DNA of 55,702 bases. It comes from Methanomicrobia archaeon. Lineage in GTDB: Archaea; Halobacteriota; Syntropharchaeia; Alkanophagales; Methanospirareceae. A model generated the notes under the pieces. That model saw only the letters and a list, made by a program, of their open reading frames with translations, did no database searches and was not told where the DNA came from. Shown here one piece after another: positions 1-9,050 of the stretch. A program made the position numbers and the translations under genes. Each line of letters starts with the position of its first letter. Position 1 is the first letter of the stretch. Location: positions 1-55,702 of the forward strand of contig JAFGHB010000021.1 in NCBI GenBank assembly GCA_016930255.1. The letters run 5' to 3'.

Positions 1-8
1 AAAGAAGG

Positions 9-428
9 TTGACGCGGGAGATGATGACGGAGATCGACAGGGCGACTGCTGGATCTACCGAGCGAAGAAAGCAGATACGAAACTGCACGTATTTTACCAC
101 ATTGGATAATACCGCGCTCTGCGAACTGCTGCATCCCGCTAACGAACCGAAAGAATTGGCAATTCGGTTCAGTATCGCGCACGCACTCGTAAAACCGGGT
201 GAGACGACACGACCTCATCGGCTCAAGACCTCCGCAGAGGTATATTATATCGTGGATGACAAAGGGAAGATGTCTATTGACGACGAAACTGCGACACTCC
301 ATTCTGGGCAGGCTGTTTATATCCCGCCTGGCTCAAAACAGCATATTCAAAACACGGGCGATTCTGATTTGAAATTCGTGTGCATCGTTTATCCGATGTG
401 GTGCCACGAAGATGAAGAATTGGTGTGA
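9..428 (+). CDS. Cupin-domain protein
   Basis: Small single-domain cupin of up to 139 residues. The two halves of the cupin metal site are visible: a His-rich first motif around residues 64-78 (RPHRLKTSAEVYYIV) and a second around residues 100-113 (IPPGSKQHIQNTG). Such proteins bind a divalent metal and are either small dioxygenases, isomerases or sensors; nothing here selects one. The longest reading uses TTG at position 9, very close to the window edge; ATG at 21 or 24 is equally plausible. The next gene is convergent, 10 nt away, so there is no operon information downstream. Confidence 0.8.
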   Translation: MTREMMTEIDRATAGSTERRKQIRNCTYFTTLDNTALCELLHPANEPKELAIRFSIAHALVKPGETTRPHRLKTSAEVYYIVDDKGKMSIDDETATLHSGQAVYIPPGSKQHIQNTGDSDLKFVCIVYPMWCHEDEELV

Positions 429-438
429 AATCCACCTC

Positions 439-1428
439 TCACCAGTCCACACGCTGACCGAGACCCTGAACCTCAGCATTCTGCACGGCTAACCGCGCGG
501 CAACAGCGTCCTGTACAGCAACGCCGACAGATTTGAAGAAGGTCACCTGCTCCGACCGCGTGCGGCCCTGCTTACGTCCGAGCACGAGTTCGCCGAGTTC
601 CGCGTGGAGATGTTCTTCCGAGATGGTACCTTGCCGGATGGGTTGAATCAAATCGCCAGCCTCGGCGAGTGCCGCTTCACGCGAGTCCACCACCACGAGT
701 GCGCGCGACACGGTCTCCGCAGGCACTTCTTGCATATCCGGAGTGTACGAGCCGATTCCGTTAATATGCACTCCAGACTTGAGGTCAGCATCAGCGAAAA
801 CAGGGGTAACGGAGGTCGTCGCGGTGCAAATCACGTCTGCGTCAGCTACTGCCTGCTGAGGACTTGCAGCAGCACGTAAATCGCGGGGAATCGGCCCCGT
901 GCCAGCCATTTCACTGATAAACGCTTCCACCCTCTCCTGGATGCGATCGTATACCCAGACCGTTTGAATCGCCCGTACGGTACAAATGGCTTCCAATTGG
1001 GTGCGTGCCTGTACGCCTGCGCCGAAAATGGCCGCAACCACACTATCAGGTCGAGCAAGGAGGTCAGTAGCAGCACCGGATGCGGCACCCGTACGAATGG
1101 CTGTCAGTGTTCCTCCCTCCAGCAGTCCCGTCGGCCGACCTGTGCTGGCCTCCAGCACCAATACCGCAGCATGTAGGGTGGGCAACCCTTGTTGTGCATT
1201 GCGGGGGAACACTGATACGGTTTTCACTGCCAACGCCTCGCCCTCTCTGTCGTCTACGAAGGCAGGCATGAACAGACTCTCGCCTTCGTGAGCGGGTATC
1301 ACCACCTTGGCACGCAGCGGTACCTGAGCCCGACCATCCGAAAACGATGCAAAAGCTCGTTTCATCGCTGCTATACACGCATCCATAGGCAGTGCCATAC
1401 GCACATCCTCCCCTTTAAGCACGATCAT
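439..1428 (-). CDS. Ornithine cyclodeaminase / mu-crystallin family protein
   Basis: 329 residues, the normal length for the family. The NAD(P)-binding motif GAGVQARTQ lies at about residues 136-144, and the substrate-side stretch [14 protein letters not shown] at about 108-121 is typical. Family members include ornithine cyclodeaminase, archaeal alanine dehydrogenase, ketimine reductases and opine-type synthases. The sequence alone does not separate these, so the substrate is open. It is a cytosolic single gene. ATG at 1428 is used; it lies about 230 nt from the divergent hypA start, so the two may share the intergenic control region. Confidence 0.85.
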   Translation of the reverse strand: MIVLKGEDVRMALPMDACIAAMKRAFASFSDGRAQVPLRAKVVIPAHEGESLFMPAFVDDREGEALAVKTVSVFPRNAQQGLPTLHAAVLVLEASTGRPTGLLEGGTLTAIRTGAASGAATDLLARPDSVVAAIFGAGVQARTQLEAICTVRAIQTVWVYDRIQERVEAFISEMAGTGPIPRDLRAAASPQQAVADADVICTATTSVTPVFADADLKSGVHINGIGSYTPDMQEVPAETVSRALVVVDSREAALAEAGDLIQPIRQGTISEEHLHAELGELVLGRKQGRTRSEQVTFFKSVGVAVQDAVAARLAVQNAEVQGLGQRVDW

Positions 1429-1597
1429 ATATCTTCTCTCTCCTATTCCTTATTCTCGTAAAAACGATCCCGTTCGATTGCTTGCTAGTACTACTGTTAT
1501 AATCGTGTTAAAATCTATTGGTATCGTAAGATAATATTTCAGCATTGCAAATCGTGTCCTTCCGAACCCGCAGCATTCGGAATTACTTAACCACGTG

Positions 1598-1608
1598 TAC
1601 TTATACTA
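1598..1608 (+). promoter_or_regulatory. Likely TATA box for hypA-hypB
   Basis: TACTTATACTA lies about 50 nt before the hypA start. An archaeal start site about 25 nt downstream would leave a leader of roughly 25-30 nt that includes the purine-rich AAGGGATG before ATG. The rest of the 1429-1655 gap is A+T rich with no gene seen. Confidence 0.4.
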
Positions 1609-1655
1609 CTAACCATAAACCCGTGACATGACAAGCAGGGAAGGGATGTAGAAGC

Positions 1656-2069
1656 ATGCACGAATGGGCATTGGCAGAAGCGGTAATCGAGACGGCCATA
1701 GAGGAATCGCGAAAAGGGGGGCTGGAAGAGATCAGCGAAATAACCGTTCAGATCGGTGAGTTACAGCAGATAGAGCTCGAAGTGTTCCAGTTCGCCCTGG
1801 ATGAAATAGCCAAAGCGCACGATGAGGACTCGTTACTGACGAACGCGAAGATGCGCCTGGAAACGGAGCGGGCGATCTTCAAGTGCCGCGTTTGCGGAAC
1901 CGAATGGGATTATCGAGATACCTGCGTAAACGAGGACGAGGGCGAGGCGATTCATTTCGCTCCTGAGGTTGCGCATGTGTATGTCCGCTGCCCGTCGTGT
2001 AAGAGTCCAGATTTTGAGGTTATCCAAGGTCGCGGCGTCCTGCTCAAAGCGATAAAAGGGAAGAGGTAG
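1656..2069 (+). CDS. hypA: Hydrogenase nickel-insertion protein HypA
   Basis: HypA binds nickel and hands it to the large subunit of [NiFe]-hydrogenase during maturation. The protein starts MHEW, the conserved N-terminal nickel site (His2, Glu3), and has a zinc domain with CRVCGTEW near residue 73 and CPSCKSPDF near residue 112. At 137 residues it is slightly longer than bacterial HypA, because archaeal members carry an insert between the Cys pairs; that insert is visible here. The next gene follows after 6 nt and encodes an Mrp-type ATPase, the same order known in Thermococcus. Confidence 0.93.
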   Translation: MHEWALAEAVIETAIEESRKGGLEEISEITVQIGELQQIELEVFQFALDEIAKAHDEDSLLTNAKMRLETERAIFKCRVCGTEWDYRDTCVNEDEGEAIHFAPEVAHVYVRCPSCKSPDFEVIQGRGVLLKAIKGKR

Positions 2070-2075
2070 GTTGCA

Positions 2076-2828
2076 ATGGTAACAGATCCGCGTGTGAGCG
2101 TCATTGACCGGAGATTATCAGGCATCAAGCGAATCATTGCGGTAACCGGCGGGAAAGGCGGTATTGGCAAGAGTTTGACCTCGTCGCTGCTCGCACTGAC
2201 GTTGTCGCGAATGGGGTACCGGGTCGGGCTGCTGGATCTGGACCTGTCTGCACCGTCAACGCACGTGATCCTGGGCATAGACAGTGTGTATCCGAAGGAA
2301 GAGTACGGCATCATCCCGCCTGAGGTGCACGGAATATCATTTATGAGCATTATCTACTTCACCGGTAACGAGCCCGCACCGCTGCGCGGCGAGGATATAA
2401 CGAACGCGATGCTGGAGCTGCTCGCCATCACGCAGTGGGGCTCGCTTGATTTCCTCATTGTTGACATGCCGCCGGGCATTGGCGATGCTTCGATGGACGT
2501 TATACGCTGGCTGAAGCGAGCTGAGTTCCTGGTGATGACCACCGCTTCGAAAGTGGCACTAGAAACGGTGAAGAAGGTACTCAAAATGCTCGAGGAATTG
2601 CATAAGCCGATTATCGGCGTCATCGAGAATATGAAGATGAGGGAGTCGTCGGCGGTGCAAGACGAGCTGAACGGATTCAACGTGCCGATCTTAGGAGATA
2701 TAGATTTTGATATGGATCTTGAGGATTCGATCGGAGATGCAAATACGTTATTAGAAACAGACATGGCAACACGTCTGAAAGCGATTGCCATGAATACTCC
2801 AGAGTTCCAGTTGAACTCAGATCTTTAG
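2076..2828 (+). CDS. hypB: Mrp/MinD-type P-loop ATPase, probable archaeal HypB
   Basis: 250 residues with a deviant Walker A, GGKGGIGKS at about residues 25-33, a MinD-like DLDLSAPSTH switch and DMPPGIGD near residue 130. This is the Mrp/NBP35/MinD fold, not the classical HypB GTPase. In Thermococcales an Mrp-type ATPase encoded next to HypA replaces HypB and supports nickel delivery. The same gene order here makes that the best role; a general Fe-S carrier of the ApbC/Nbp35 type is the alternative. The paired Cys of Nbp35-type carriers is absent, which favours the HypB role. The 3' end overlaps the convergent restriction gene by 12 nt. Confidence 0.85.
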   Translation: MVTDPRVSVIDRRLSGIKRIIAVTGGKGGIGKSLTSSLLALTLSRMGYRVGLLDLDLSAPSTHVILGIDSVYPKEEYGIIPPEVHGISFMSIIYFTGNEPAPLRGEDITNAMLELLAITQWGSLDFLIVDMPPGIGDASMDVIRWLKRAEFLVMTTASKVALETVKKVLKMLEELHKPIIGVIENMKMRESSAVQDELNGFNVPILGDIDFDMDLEDSIGDANTLLETDMATRLKAIAMNTPEFQLNSDL

Positions 2829-3773
2829 AATTTTGAAAAGGTCTTTTCTAACCTTCTCATCACCAATTATGTCCTCGATGGTGAAAAAGTAGTCAATAAT
2901 GCTCTTGCTTTTTGCGATTTCTTCTTTAGCTTTTGTTGTTAACGAAACTCCTTGCATTATCAACACCGTTATTGATTTTGAGTTCTCTTGCTTAGCACGT
3001 CTTAAGCTCTTCAATGCCGCTCCAAACCTTTCGAGCACACCAGCAGGGTCAATACCGCCTTTTATTTCTACGGCTATTTGGATAAGATCCTTTTTATAAA
3101 CCCCGATATCCGGTTCATTTCCCAATATGACTTTCTTCCCTGCTCGTAGTTTTAGTACTTCCCCTTTTCCATGAGCGATTTCTTCGAGCAACAGTTTTCT
3201 TTCGCGGATTCTTCTCTCTATTAAGTCCTTGATAACTATCTCAGCCTTATCTCCCTTGGTATTTTGCCATGAACCTTGTGCCTGCGAGCCAGCAGCCATC
3301 CCTCGCCATATATCGAATTCTCTGGCATCTATCTTTTCATCATGTTCAATCAGAATGCTGACGATTTTATTCAAATGCTTTGCGATAGACAAGGCACTAT
3401 CATCTGTAAGTAAACCTTTTCCTCCTTCATATCGGGTTATGCTCAAGCTTACCCGGCTCATTGATTTCTGTGAGACCATCGCAAGCATTCTGTAATAGCT
3501 AATTCGTTTTGGATTTTCTATAAACACATCGGGATGTGAAAACACTATTATAGGTTTAATACCTCGATGAATTGCTCTTTTCCAAGCTCTTTCAGTAATT
3601 CCCAACTTAGTTCTATTCCAGTCAAGCTCTTCTCCTTTTATCTTTTCAAGTTCATAGGCGATTTCAAGTAGTCCCCACTCATGAAGTTTTTGATGAAAAA
3701 ATTCACTTTTCGTAATCTGATCAATTGTCCAACTTTCTTTTTCTTTTTCTGAAGGCATAATTATTTCTCCCAC
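2817..3773 (-). CDS. Type II restriction endonuclease, PD-(D/E)XK type
   Basis: 318 residues encoded directly after a DNA methyltransferase and overlapping it by 13 nt, the classical layout of a restriction-modification pair. A PD-(D/E)XK nuclease core is readable: PD at residues 221-222 and VEIKGG with Glu236 and Lys238. The N-terminal stretch HPDVFIENPKRISYYRMLA is reminiscent of the XcyI/Cfr9I group (CCCGGG), but I rate that only as a lead. ATG at 3773 fits the overlap; Met6 is an alternative. The gene is A+T richer than its hyp neighbours, suggesting recent arrival. Confidence 0.75.
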   Translation of the reverse strand: MGEIIMPSEKEKESWTIDQITKSEFFHQKLHEWGLLEIAYELEKIKGEELDWNRTKLGITERAWKRAIHRGIKPIIVFSHPDVFIENPKRISYYRMLAMVSQKSMSRVSLSITRYEGGKGLLTDDSALSIAKHLNKIVSILIEHDEKIDAREFDIWRGMAAGSQAQGSWQNTKGDKAEIVIKDLIERRIRERKLLLEEIAHGKGEVLKLRAGKKVILGNEPDIGVYKKDLIQIAVEIKGGIDPAGVLERFGAALKSLRRAKQENSKSITVLIMQGVSLTTKAKEEIAKSKSIIDYFFTIEDIIGDEKVRKDLFKILKI

Positions 3774-5131
3774 ATAACGATGCTCTCTCTCACAGGGACT
3801 CTCCCATACTTCTTCATCTGTTGCGAGCTATTACCTTTATATCGTGCTACTATAATTTCCTTCACCTCAAATCCAACCTCCTCTGCCATTTCAGAAAGCA
3901 CTAAATCCACGGGTATCAACTCACCTTCAAATCGAACATTGTCCACAACCATAGCAACTTTAGCTCCAGGAGCTAGTACTTTAAACCACTCTGCTATAAC
4001 CTTCTGCATGTCTATGAAATAAGTTATAATCATGCTCGGTATTTTAGGATTGTTGAGTTTTTTCATTTCTAAAATTTCAACCACTTCTTTTATTAATTGG
4101 TGTGGTGGAGTTTCATCTTTTCGTATTTTTGATTCAATATGTGACCGCAAAATACCAAAACGGATAGCTTTTAGTTCATCAAAATTGTTGACAAAATGGA
4201 AACATAACTCAAGTGCATAAGTTCTCGTGTAATCATAACGATTCGCGTATGGTGGGGAGGTAATAATAATAGTAGGTCTCCTCTTGAAGTTAATGTCAGA
4301 TAAATCTCTTGTGTCTCCAAGAAATACATCAGGCATAACTTCTTCTGTTATTGCGGGATTATGATGGAGTAGTTTCATACGGTGGATATCTTCTTCCACC
4401 TGTGCGATTTTCCGGTTCATTGCGTCAATAGGATTGGAAGTTTTTTTATCACGCGTTAATCGGAGAAATTGCCCGTCTTTTGATGTGAAGCTGCATTCTT
4501 CCAAAATAGAAAAGAAGAGGAAGAGAAGAAGATCATGATAGGGTGAAGGCAAACTCCCAATAGCGGCTTTTAGTTTCCTGAGTGCTAAAAGAGTTTCAGA
4601 ATCAAAGGCAACTTTCATGATGGGTACATCTAATGCCACTTTTGCAGGCTCGCTTTTTTGTATTTGTGGTTTCAGAGCGGCCCAGATATTCTTCAGTTCA
4701 TTCTCTTTCAGTACAAAAAACGCTGGCAACGTTTTTGAGATAAAATAAGCTATGGGCAATCTATCGATCCCCACTGAGGGGATACCGTGAGTCAAAGATA
4801 CGAACATCGTGGTCCCCAGTCCAGAAAATGGGTCAAGCACATAATCACTGGAGTCCGCTTCAAACCGTCTCAAAAACTCCGTTACAAAATCGAAAGCAAA
4901 AGCTTCTTTGTACCTGTAAATTCTCAAAAAGGGAATTTTTCTATTTCCTACATAAGAAACGTTAGAGCCTAACTGTAACTCTTCGTGTATGATCTCTTTG
5001 AATTTATTTTCGATTATTTCTCGTCTTGAGCCAAGAGGGTAAAGACTTGCTATCGCCGTTGGTTCTTCATAAAAAAGCATCTGTTGAGAATTATTGCCTG
5101 CTAACTCCCTTTCTCGCGAGATGTTTTTCAT
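3761..5131 (-). CDS. Modification DNA methyltransferase, N4/N6 type
   Basis: 456 residues. The AdoMet-binding motif DPFSGLGTT is at residues 100-108 and the catalytic TSPPY at 291-295, with about 180 residues between them that may hold the target-recognition part. A SPPY catalytic tetrad is most common in N4-cytosine methylases, though N6-adenine enzymes also use it. It would protect host sites from the nuclease encoded just downstream. A+T content is visibly higher than in the flanking hyp genes. Start ATG at 5131 follows a purine-rich leader (GGAGATAG). Confidence 0.85.
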   Translation of the reverse strand: MKNISRERELAGNNSQQMLFYEEPTAIASLYPLGSRREIIENKFKEIIHEELQLGSNVSYVGNRKIPFLRIYRYKEAFAFDFVTEFLRRFEADSSDYVLDPFSGLGTTMFVSLTHGIPSVGIDRLPIAYFISKTLPAFFVLKENELKNIWAALKPQIQKSEPAKVALDVPIMKVAFDSETLLALRKLKAAIGSLPSPYHDLLLFLFFSILEECSFTSKDGQFLRLTRDKKTSNPIDAMNRKIAQVEEDIHRMKLLHHNPAITEEVMPDVFLGDTRDLSDINFKRRPTIIITSPPYANRYDYTRTYALELCFHFVNNFDELKAIRFGILRSHIESKIRKDETPPHQLIKEVVEILEMKKLNNPKIPSMIITYFIDMQKVIAEWFKVLAPGAKVAMVVDNVRFEGELIPVDLVLSEMAEEVGFEVKEIIVARYKGNSSQQMKKYGRVPVRESIVMWEK

Positions 5132-5178
5132 ATCTATCTCCTTTAATCTTATCTATGCTGCTATTTCATAAAACGTTA

Positions 5179-6297
5179 TCAACATATCCTCGGCACAGGG
5201 TCGCCAATCGGTGTCTCGACAATCCGCTTGCCGCCAACGCGCGTCTTCATAACGACGCCCTTGAGCTCATCTGTCACCGAGCCAATGATCGCAGCGTCTT
5301 TTCCCTGTTTCGTTGCCCGTAGCGCGTCGAGCACCTCGTCTGCCTTCTCTTTTACAACGCCCAGAACCATCTTTCCCTCGTTGCCGATCTCCAGCGGATC
5401 TATTCCCAACAGCTCGCACGCGCTCCGAACCGATTCCCGTACCGGGATCTTATCCTCCTCTATCAGGATGCCCACGTTCGATTTCTCACTGAACTCATTC
5501 AGTAAATTCGCGAGCCCCCCGCGCGTCGGATCCTTCATCGCAACCACACCGCCAACCTCTAAGATCTTCTGGATAGGCTTGTTCAACGGCGCTATATCTG
5601 ATTTCAATTCCGTATCAAACTCGAACCCCTCCCGGAACGAGAGCAACGCAACGCCGTGATCGCCGACGTACCCAGAGACGATTATCTGATCGCCATCGCG
5701 AAGATTCGAGTCTGTTAACCAATTTGCATCAAGTTCCCGGTACTTCCGCACCTCCTCCAGGTTCCGGTCTAAAGCCGCGGTTCGCCTGCCGATCGCGGAG
5801 GTGTTCACCACCAGCTTCTCCACTGCGCCGCGTTCAACCACTTTCGTATCTCCGGTGGCTATGGGGACCTCAGCCTCCTCACACGTCCGCCGCATGCCAG
5901 CCAAAACGCGCTCGAAATCGCTCAGCGGAAAGCCCTCCTCTATAACGAACGCCACCGATAAACAGAGCGGTTCCGCACCCATTACCGCGATATCGTTGAC
6001 GGTGCCTGCGATAGAGAGGCTTCCGATATCACCACCCGGGAAAAAGAGCGGTTTCACGGTATGCGAATCGGTCGTGAAGACGATATCATCAACAACGGCA
6101 GAGTCGTCCAATGCCTGTAACGGCACCTCTATCGCCGCTTTTGCTCCGTTGCCAGTACGAAGGCCGTCAAAATCAAAGTAGCGAAGCACAAGCTTGAGCA
6201 ACTCATGCATCCCCTCGCCGCCTGCACCGTGTTCCAGTTTTATGCTGCCTTTCATCTCCATTCCCTGTACACTCATGAACGAACAAACAAACAACAA
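5179..6297 (-). CDS. hypE: Hydrogenase maturation protein HypE
   Basis: HypE dehydrates a carbamoyl group on its C-terminal cysteine to the thiocyanate that supplies the CN ligands of the [NiFe] site. The protein ends in PRIC, the conserved tail with the reactive Cys, and has HGAGGEGMHELL near the N-terminus and KDPTRGGLANLLNEF in the second half. The longest reading starts at 6297, but family alignment favours Met8 (6276), Met13 or Met15 (6255). It is convergent with hypA-hypB across the restriction-modification pair. No hydrogenase structural gene is in the window. Confidence 0.93.
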   Translation of the reverse strand: MLFVCSFMSVQGMEMKGSIKLEHGAGGEGMHELLKLVLRYFDFDGLRTGNGAKAAIEVPLQALDDSAVVDDIVFTTDSHTVKPLFFPGGDIGSLSIAGTVNDIAVMGAEPLCLSVAFVIEEGFPLSDFERVLAGMRRTCEEAEVPIATGDTKVVERGAVEKLVVNTSAIGRRTAALDRNLEEVRKYRELDANWLTDSNLRDGDQIIVSGYVGDHGVALLSFREGFEFDTELKSDIAPLNKPIQKILEVGGVVAMKDPTRGGLANLLNEFSEKSNVGILIEEDKIPVRESVRSACELLGIDPLEIGNEGKMVLGVVKEKADEVLDALRATKQGKDAAIIGSVTDELKGVVMKTRVGGKRIVETPIGDPVPRIC

Positions 6298-6396
6298 ACA
6301 ACTATTCGCCTTCTTGATAATACCTTATAGTTTGAGCAGTATTAAGAAGTAGTGCATATTAAGTAGAGAAACCATCAAAAGGTAGGAGTCGCCGGT

Positions 6397-6996
6397 ATGG
6401 GTTCAAAACGGAGATTGATATTCGTCACCACCAATGCGCACAAAGTACGGGAGATAACGGATCTGGCAGCGTCGGAATCGAGTGAGATAACGATCGAGCA
6501 GCTCGATTATGACTATCCTGAGCTCCAGCTTGACGATATAGAAGCGGTAGCGCGCGAAAGTGCGAATTATGTGCGTGCACAGACGGGAATTAAAGAGCCC
6601 TTCTTCCTCGAGGATTCCGGCCTGATTATCCCAGCTTTAAACGGTTTCCCGGGTCCTTTTTCCGCCTTCGTCTTCAAAACGATCGGAAACGAAGGGATCC
6701 TGAAATTGATGACTGATAAGAAGGGCGACGAGCGCAGGGCTACGTTCAAAACGGTCGTTGCATACTGTGATTCACCCAAGAGTGTGCCTGTTCTATTTGT
6801 CGGCACCGTTGAGGGGCGCATAGCAGGGGAGATTCGAGGTAACGGCGGTTTTGGCTACGATCCGATATTCGAGGTCGAGGGAGTGACGTTTGGCGAGATG
6901 AGCGCCGAGGGCAAAAATAACGTATCGCACCGCAGTAGAGCGTTCAAGAAATTTTTGGGTTTTTACAGCGGTGAGGTATTGAAAAAAACCGCATAG
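6397..6996 (+). CDS. rdgB: XTP/dITP pyrophosphatase (HAM1/RdgB)
   Basis: Cleans the nucleotide pool by hydrolysing ITP, XTP and their deoxy forms to monophosphates. The signature VTTNAHKVREI is at the N-terminus, DSGLIIPALNGFPGPF mid-protein and GGFGYDPIF followed by NNVSHRSRAFKKF near the end. The length of 199 is slightly above the archaeal norm of about 185-190. ATG 6397 is preceded by AGGTAGGAG at a workable distance. Single gene, divergent from hypE. Confidence 0.93.
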   Translation: MGSKRRLIFVTTNAHKVREITDLAASESSEITIEQLDYDYPELQLDDIEAVARESANYVRAQTGIKEPFFLEDSGLIIPALNGFPGPFSAFVFKTIGNEGILKLMTDKKGDERRATFKTVVAYCDSPKSVPVLFVGTVEGRIAGEIRGNGGFGYDPIFEVEGVTFGEMSAEGKNNVSHRSRAFKKFLGFYSGEVLKKTA

Positions 6997-7033
6997 CTAT
7001 ATAGTATCATTGTTGATACGGTAATTTCGAAAA

Positions 7034-7044
7034 GTTTAAATACC
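7034..7044 (+). promoter_or_regulatory. TATA box for the DUF47-Pit operon
   Basis: AGTTTAAATAC sits about 25-30 nt before ATG 7069, so transcription is expected to begin almost at the start codon. This supports ATG 7069 over the upstream GTG 7060 and suggests a leaderless transcript. Confidence 0.55.
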
Positions 7045-7068
7045 CTCTGAGTTTTCTATGTGCAAGGG

Positions 7069-7872
7069 ATGAAAAAGGGTAAGGCGCGGGAGTGGTTTAC
7101 CGCCAAGAAGAAGGGTGAAACGGCGGCAGTGCTGGGATTTACCCCGTTTTTAAAAGCGCTTCTGGTCAATTCGGTCTTGCACAATATGTCAGTTTTTTTA
7201 CCACATAACAAAAAATTTTTTGATTTCTTCGAGGAGCTTGCAGGTAAAGCAGAGGAGACCGCGCAATTGCTCGCGGATTTGGGTGCCGATTATCGTCCCT
7301 CCGAACCTCTTTCGCTGAACTCTGATTCGCGCAGCTCTAGCCTCTTACACGTTAGAGGACGGCTTAAAGTACTGGAAGGGGAAGGCGACGCGATTGTGCA
7401 TCAAATCATCCAGGGTCTGTTTTATGACCATACGCGGGTCACTGAGGAGAAGGGCGATATCCGGTATTTCGCGCACAATCTTGATAACATCATCGACGGT
7501 GTGGAGAAGGCCGTGGCGCGATTGGCGTTTACGACGCGGCCCACCATTCCGGAACCGGTAAGTGAGTTTGCTCCGATCATCTTTGAGGCCACGGAAGAGA
7601 TAAAGAAAGCTGTGTGCTGTTTACGCGATATACGACACAGTGAAATACCGTTAGAGGAGTGCTGCATAAGGATAAACGAATTGGAGAACGAAGCGGACAA
7701 ACTCAACCGGAAATGGCTGAAAATACTGATGACCACGCCGACGGAAGATACTAATGAGGTGCTTACGCGGCTGCTGCTCAAGGAAATCGTGGATATCCTT
7801 GAAGATACCATGGACAACTGCGAAGACGTGGCGAACATTTTGGAGACCTTTAGATTAAAGGGCGGCATCTGA
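7069..7872 (+). CDS. DUF47 (PhoU-like) accessory protein of Pit transporter
   Basis: 267 residues, all helical in appearance, with PhoU-like repeats (HQIIQGLFYDHTRVTEEKGD and a second half around EILEDTMDNCEDVANILE-type sequence). DUF47 proteins are encoded with Pit transporters and are thought to gate or regulate phosphate uptake. The last base of its stop codon is shared with the first base of pit, so the two are translationally coupled. GTG 7060 would add three residues. Confidence 0.88.
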   Translation: MKKGKAREWFTAKKKGETAAVLGFTPFLKALLVNSVLHNMSVFLPHNKKFFDFFEELAGKAEETAQLLADLGADYRPSEPLSLNSDSRSSSLLHVRGRLKVLEGEGDAIVHQIIQGLFYDHTRVTEEKGDIRYFAHNLDNIIDGVEKAVARLAFTTRPTIPEPVSEFAPIIFEATEEIKKAVCCLRDIRHSEIPLEECCIRINELENEADKLNRKWLKILMTTPTEDTNEVLTRLLLKEIVDILEDTMDNCEDVANILETFRLKGGI

Positions 7873-8906
7873 TGGAGCTTGTGGCGATCTATGTTATCAT
7901 CATCATACTCCTTGCACTGATCTACAATTTCCTGAACGGCGCGAATGACAGTGCGAATGCGATCGCTACGGTCATTGCTACCAAAGCGTTAACGCCGCTC
8001 AAGGCGTTGGTTCTGGCGAGTGTGTTCAACCTCGCTGGTGCGTTCGCTTTTACCGAAGTCGCGAAGACTATCGGCAAGGGAATCGTTTCGACTATAGGTC
8101 TGACCACCACTGTGTTCCTCCTGGTGCTCATCAGCGGCTTAATTGGTGCGATACTCTGGACTTATATTTGTACCGCAGCCGGCATCCCGATCAGTGTAAC
8201 GCATTCATTGGTGGGCGCAATCATGGGTGCTGGACTCGCGGCGGGAGGAACGAGCGTCATTCAGTGGCAAATACTGACCGATAAAGTATTTCTTGCTATC
8301 GCGCTCGGTCCTTTTCTGGGATTTGTAGCAGGAGCTTTTATCTTTTCGTTCATCAGTTGGATGCTGTACCTCTTCTTTAAAAATACCCCCACACCAACAA
8401 CAGCGAGGATCTTCAGAAAATTACAGCCTATTTCTGCCTCATTTATGTCGTTTAGTCACGGCATGAACGATACACAAAATGCGATGGGCGTGATCAGTGC
8501 AGCGCTAATAGCTGGCAGCTTCCTTGCCACGCCTTCTGGAGGTCAATTTCCCGTGCCCTGGTGGGTGCGGATAATCTGTGGCGTTGTCATGGCGCTCGGA
8601 ACACTTTTGATGGGCTCAAAGGTGATAAGGACGATGGGGTGGCGATTAACGAAGCTGGCGCCAAGACACGCATTCTCAGCAGAAGCTGGTGCGGGCCTCG
8701 CATTGGTAGCGGTGAGTTTAGCCGGCATGCCGGTCAGCACCACGCACGTTATGGGCTCTGCGGTGATAGGCGGCACATTTTTTCAAAGCCTCAACAGAAT
8801 CCGCTGGCCCGAAGTTGGCAGAATGTTCACAGCATGGGTGATTACTCTTCCGATTTCCGCACTCAATGGCGGTGCATCATATTGGCTCATACAGTTTTGG
8901 ACGTGA
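7872..8906 (+). CDS. pit: PiT-family inorganic phosphate transporter
   Basis: Low-affinity, cation-coupled phosphate permease of 344 residues with about ten membrane segments. Both copies of the PiT signature are present: NFLNGANDSANAIATVIATK near residue 19 and FSHGMNDTQNAMGVISAA near residue 194, with duplicated VTHSLVGAIMGAG and TTHVMGSAVIGG. Encoded directly after its DUF47 partner. A high-affinity Pst system follows 0.1 kb downstream, so both uptake modes are clustered. Confidence 0.95.
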   Translation: MELVAIYVIIIILLALIYNFLNGANDSANAIATVIATKALTPLKALVLASVFNLAGAFAFTEVAKTIGKGIVSTIGLTTTVFLLVLISGLIGAILWTYICTAAGIPISVTHSLVGAIMGAGLAAGGTSVIQWQILTDKVFLAIALGPFLGFVAGAFIFSFISWMLYLFFKNTPTPTTARIFRKLQPISASFMSFSHGMNDTQNAMGVISAALIAGSFLATPSGGQFPVPWWVRIICGVVMALGTLLMGSKVIRTMGWRLTKLAPRHAFSAEAGAGLALVAVSLAGMPVSTTHVMGSAVIGGTFFQSLNRIRWPEVGRMFTAWVITLPISALNGGASYWLIQFWT

Positions 8907-9007
8907 GGACAATGAAGGATGATCCAGCCGTGAAAGCTCAGAAACCCACAGATAGCAGCCTTTGCTTCAAACTATATAAATTTTAACTAATTTATGATTA
9001 TTACTAC

Positions 9008-9018
9008 ATTTATATATA
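9008..9018 (+). promoter_or_regulatory. TATA box for pstS
   Basis: ATTTATATATA lies about 35-40 nt before ATG 9051. It overlaps the beginning of a longer in-frame reading from 8994, which argues that translation begins at 9051. A second TATA-like ACTATATAAATT at about 8969-8980 could add an upstream start. Confidence 0.55.
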
Positions 9019-9050
9019 GATCAAACCCGGTAGTTAGAAGTGAGCACAAA

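Noticed and set aside
604-1291. Several open frames opposite the ornithine cyclodeaminase-like gene
   Set aside because: Mirror frames of a G+C-rich coding gene with no independent start signals.
8994-9050. Upstream ATG for pstS
   Set aside because: Would place 19 residues before the signal peptide and overlaps the TATA box at 9008-9018.
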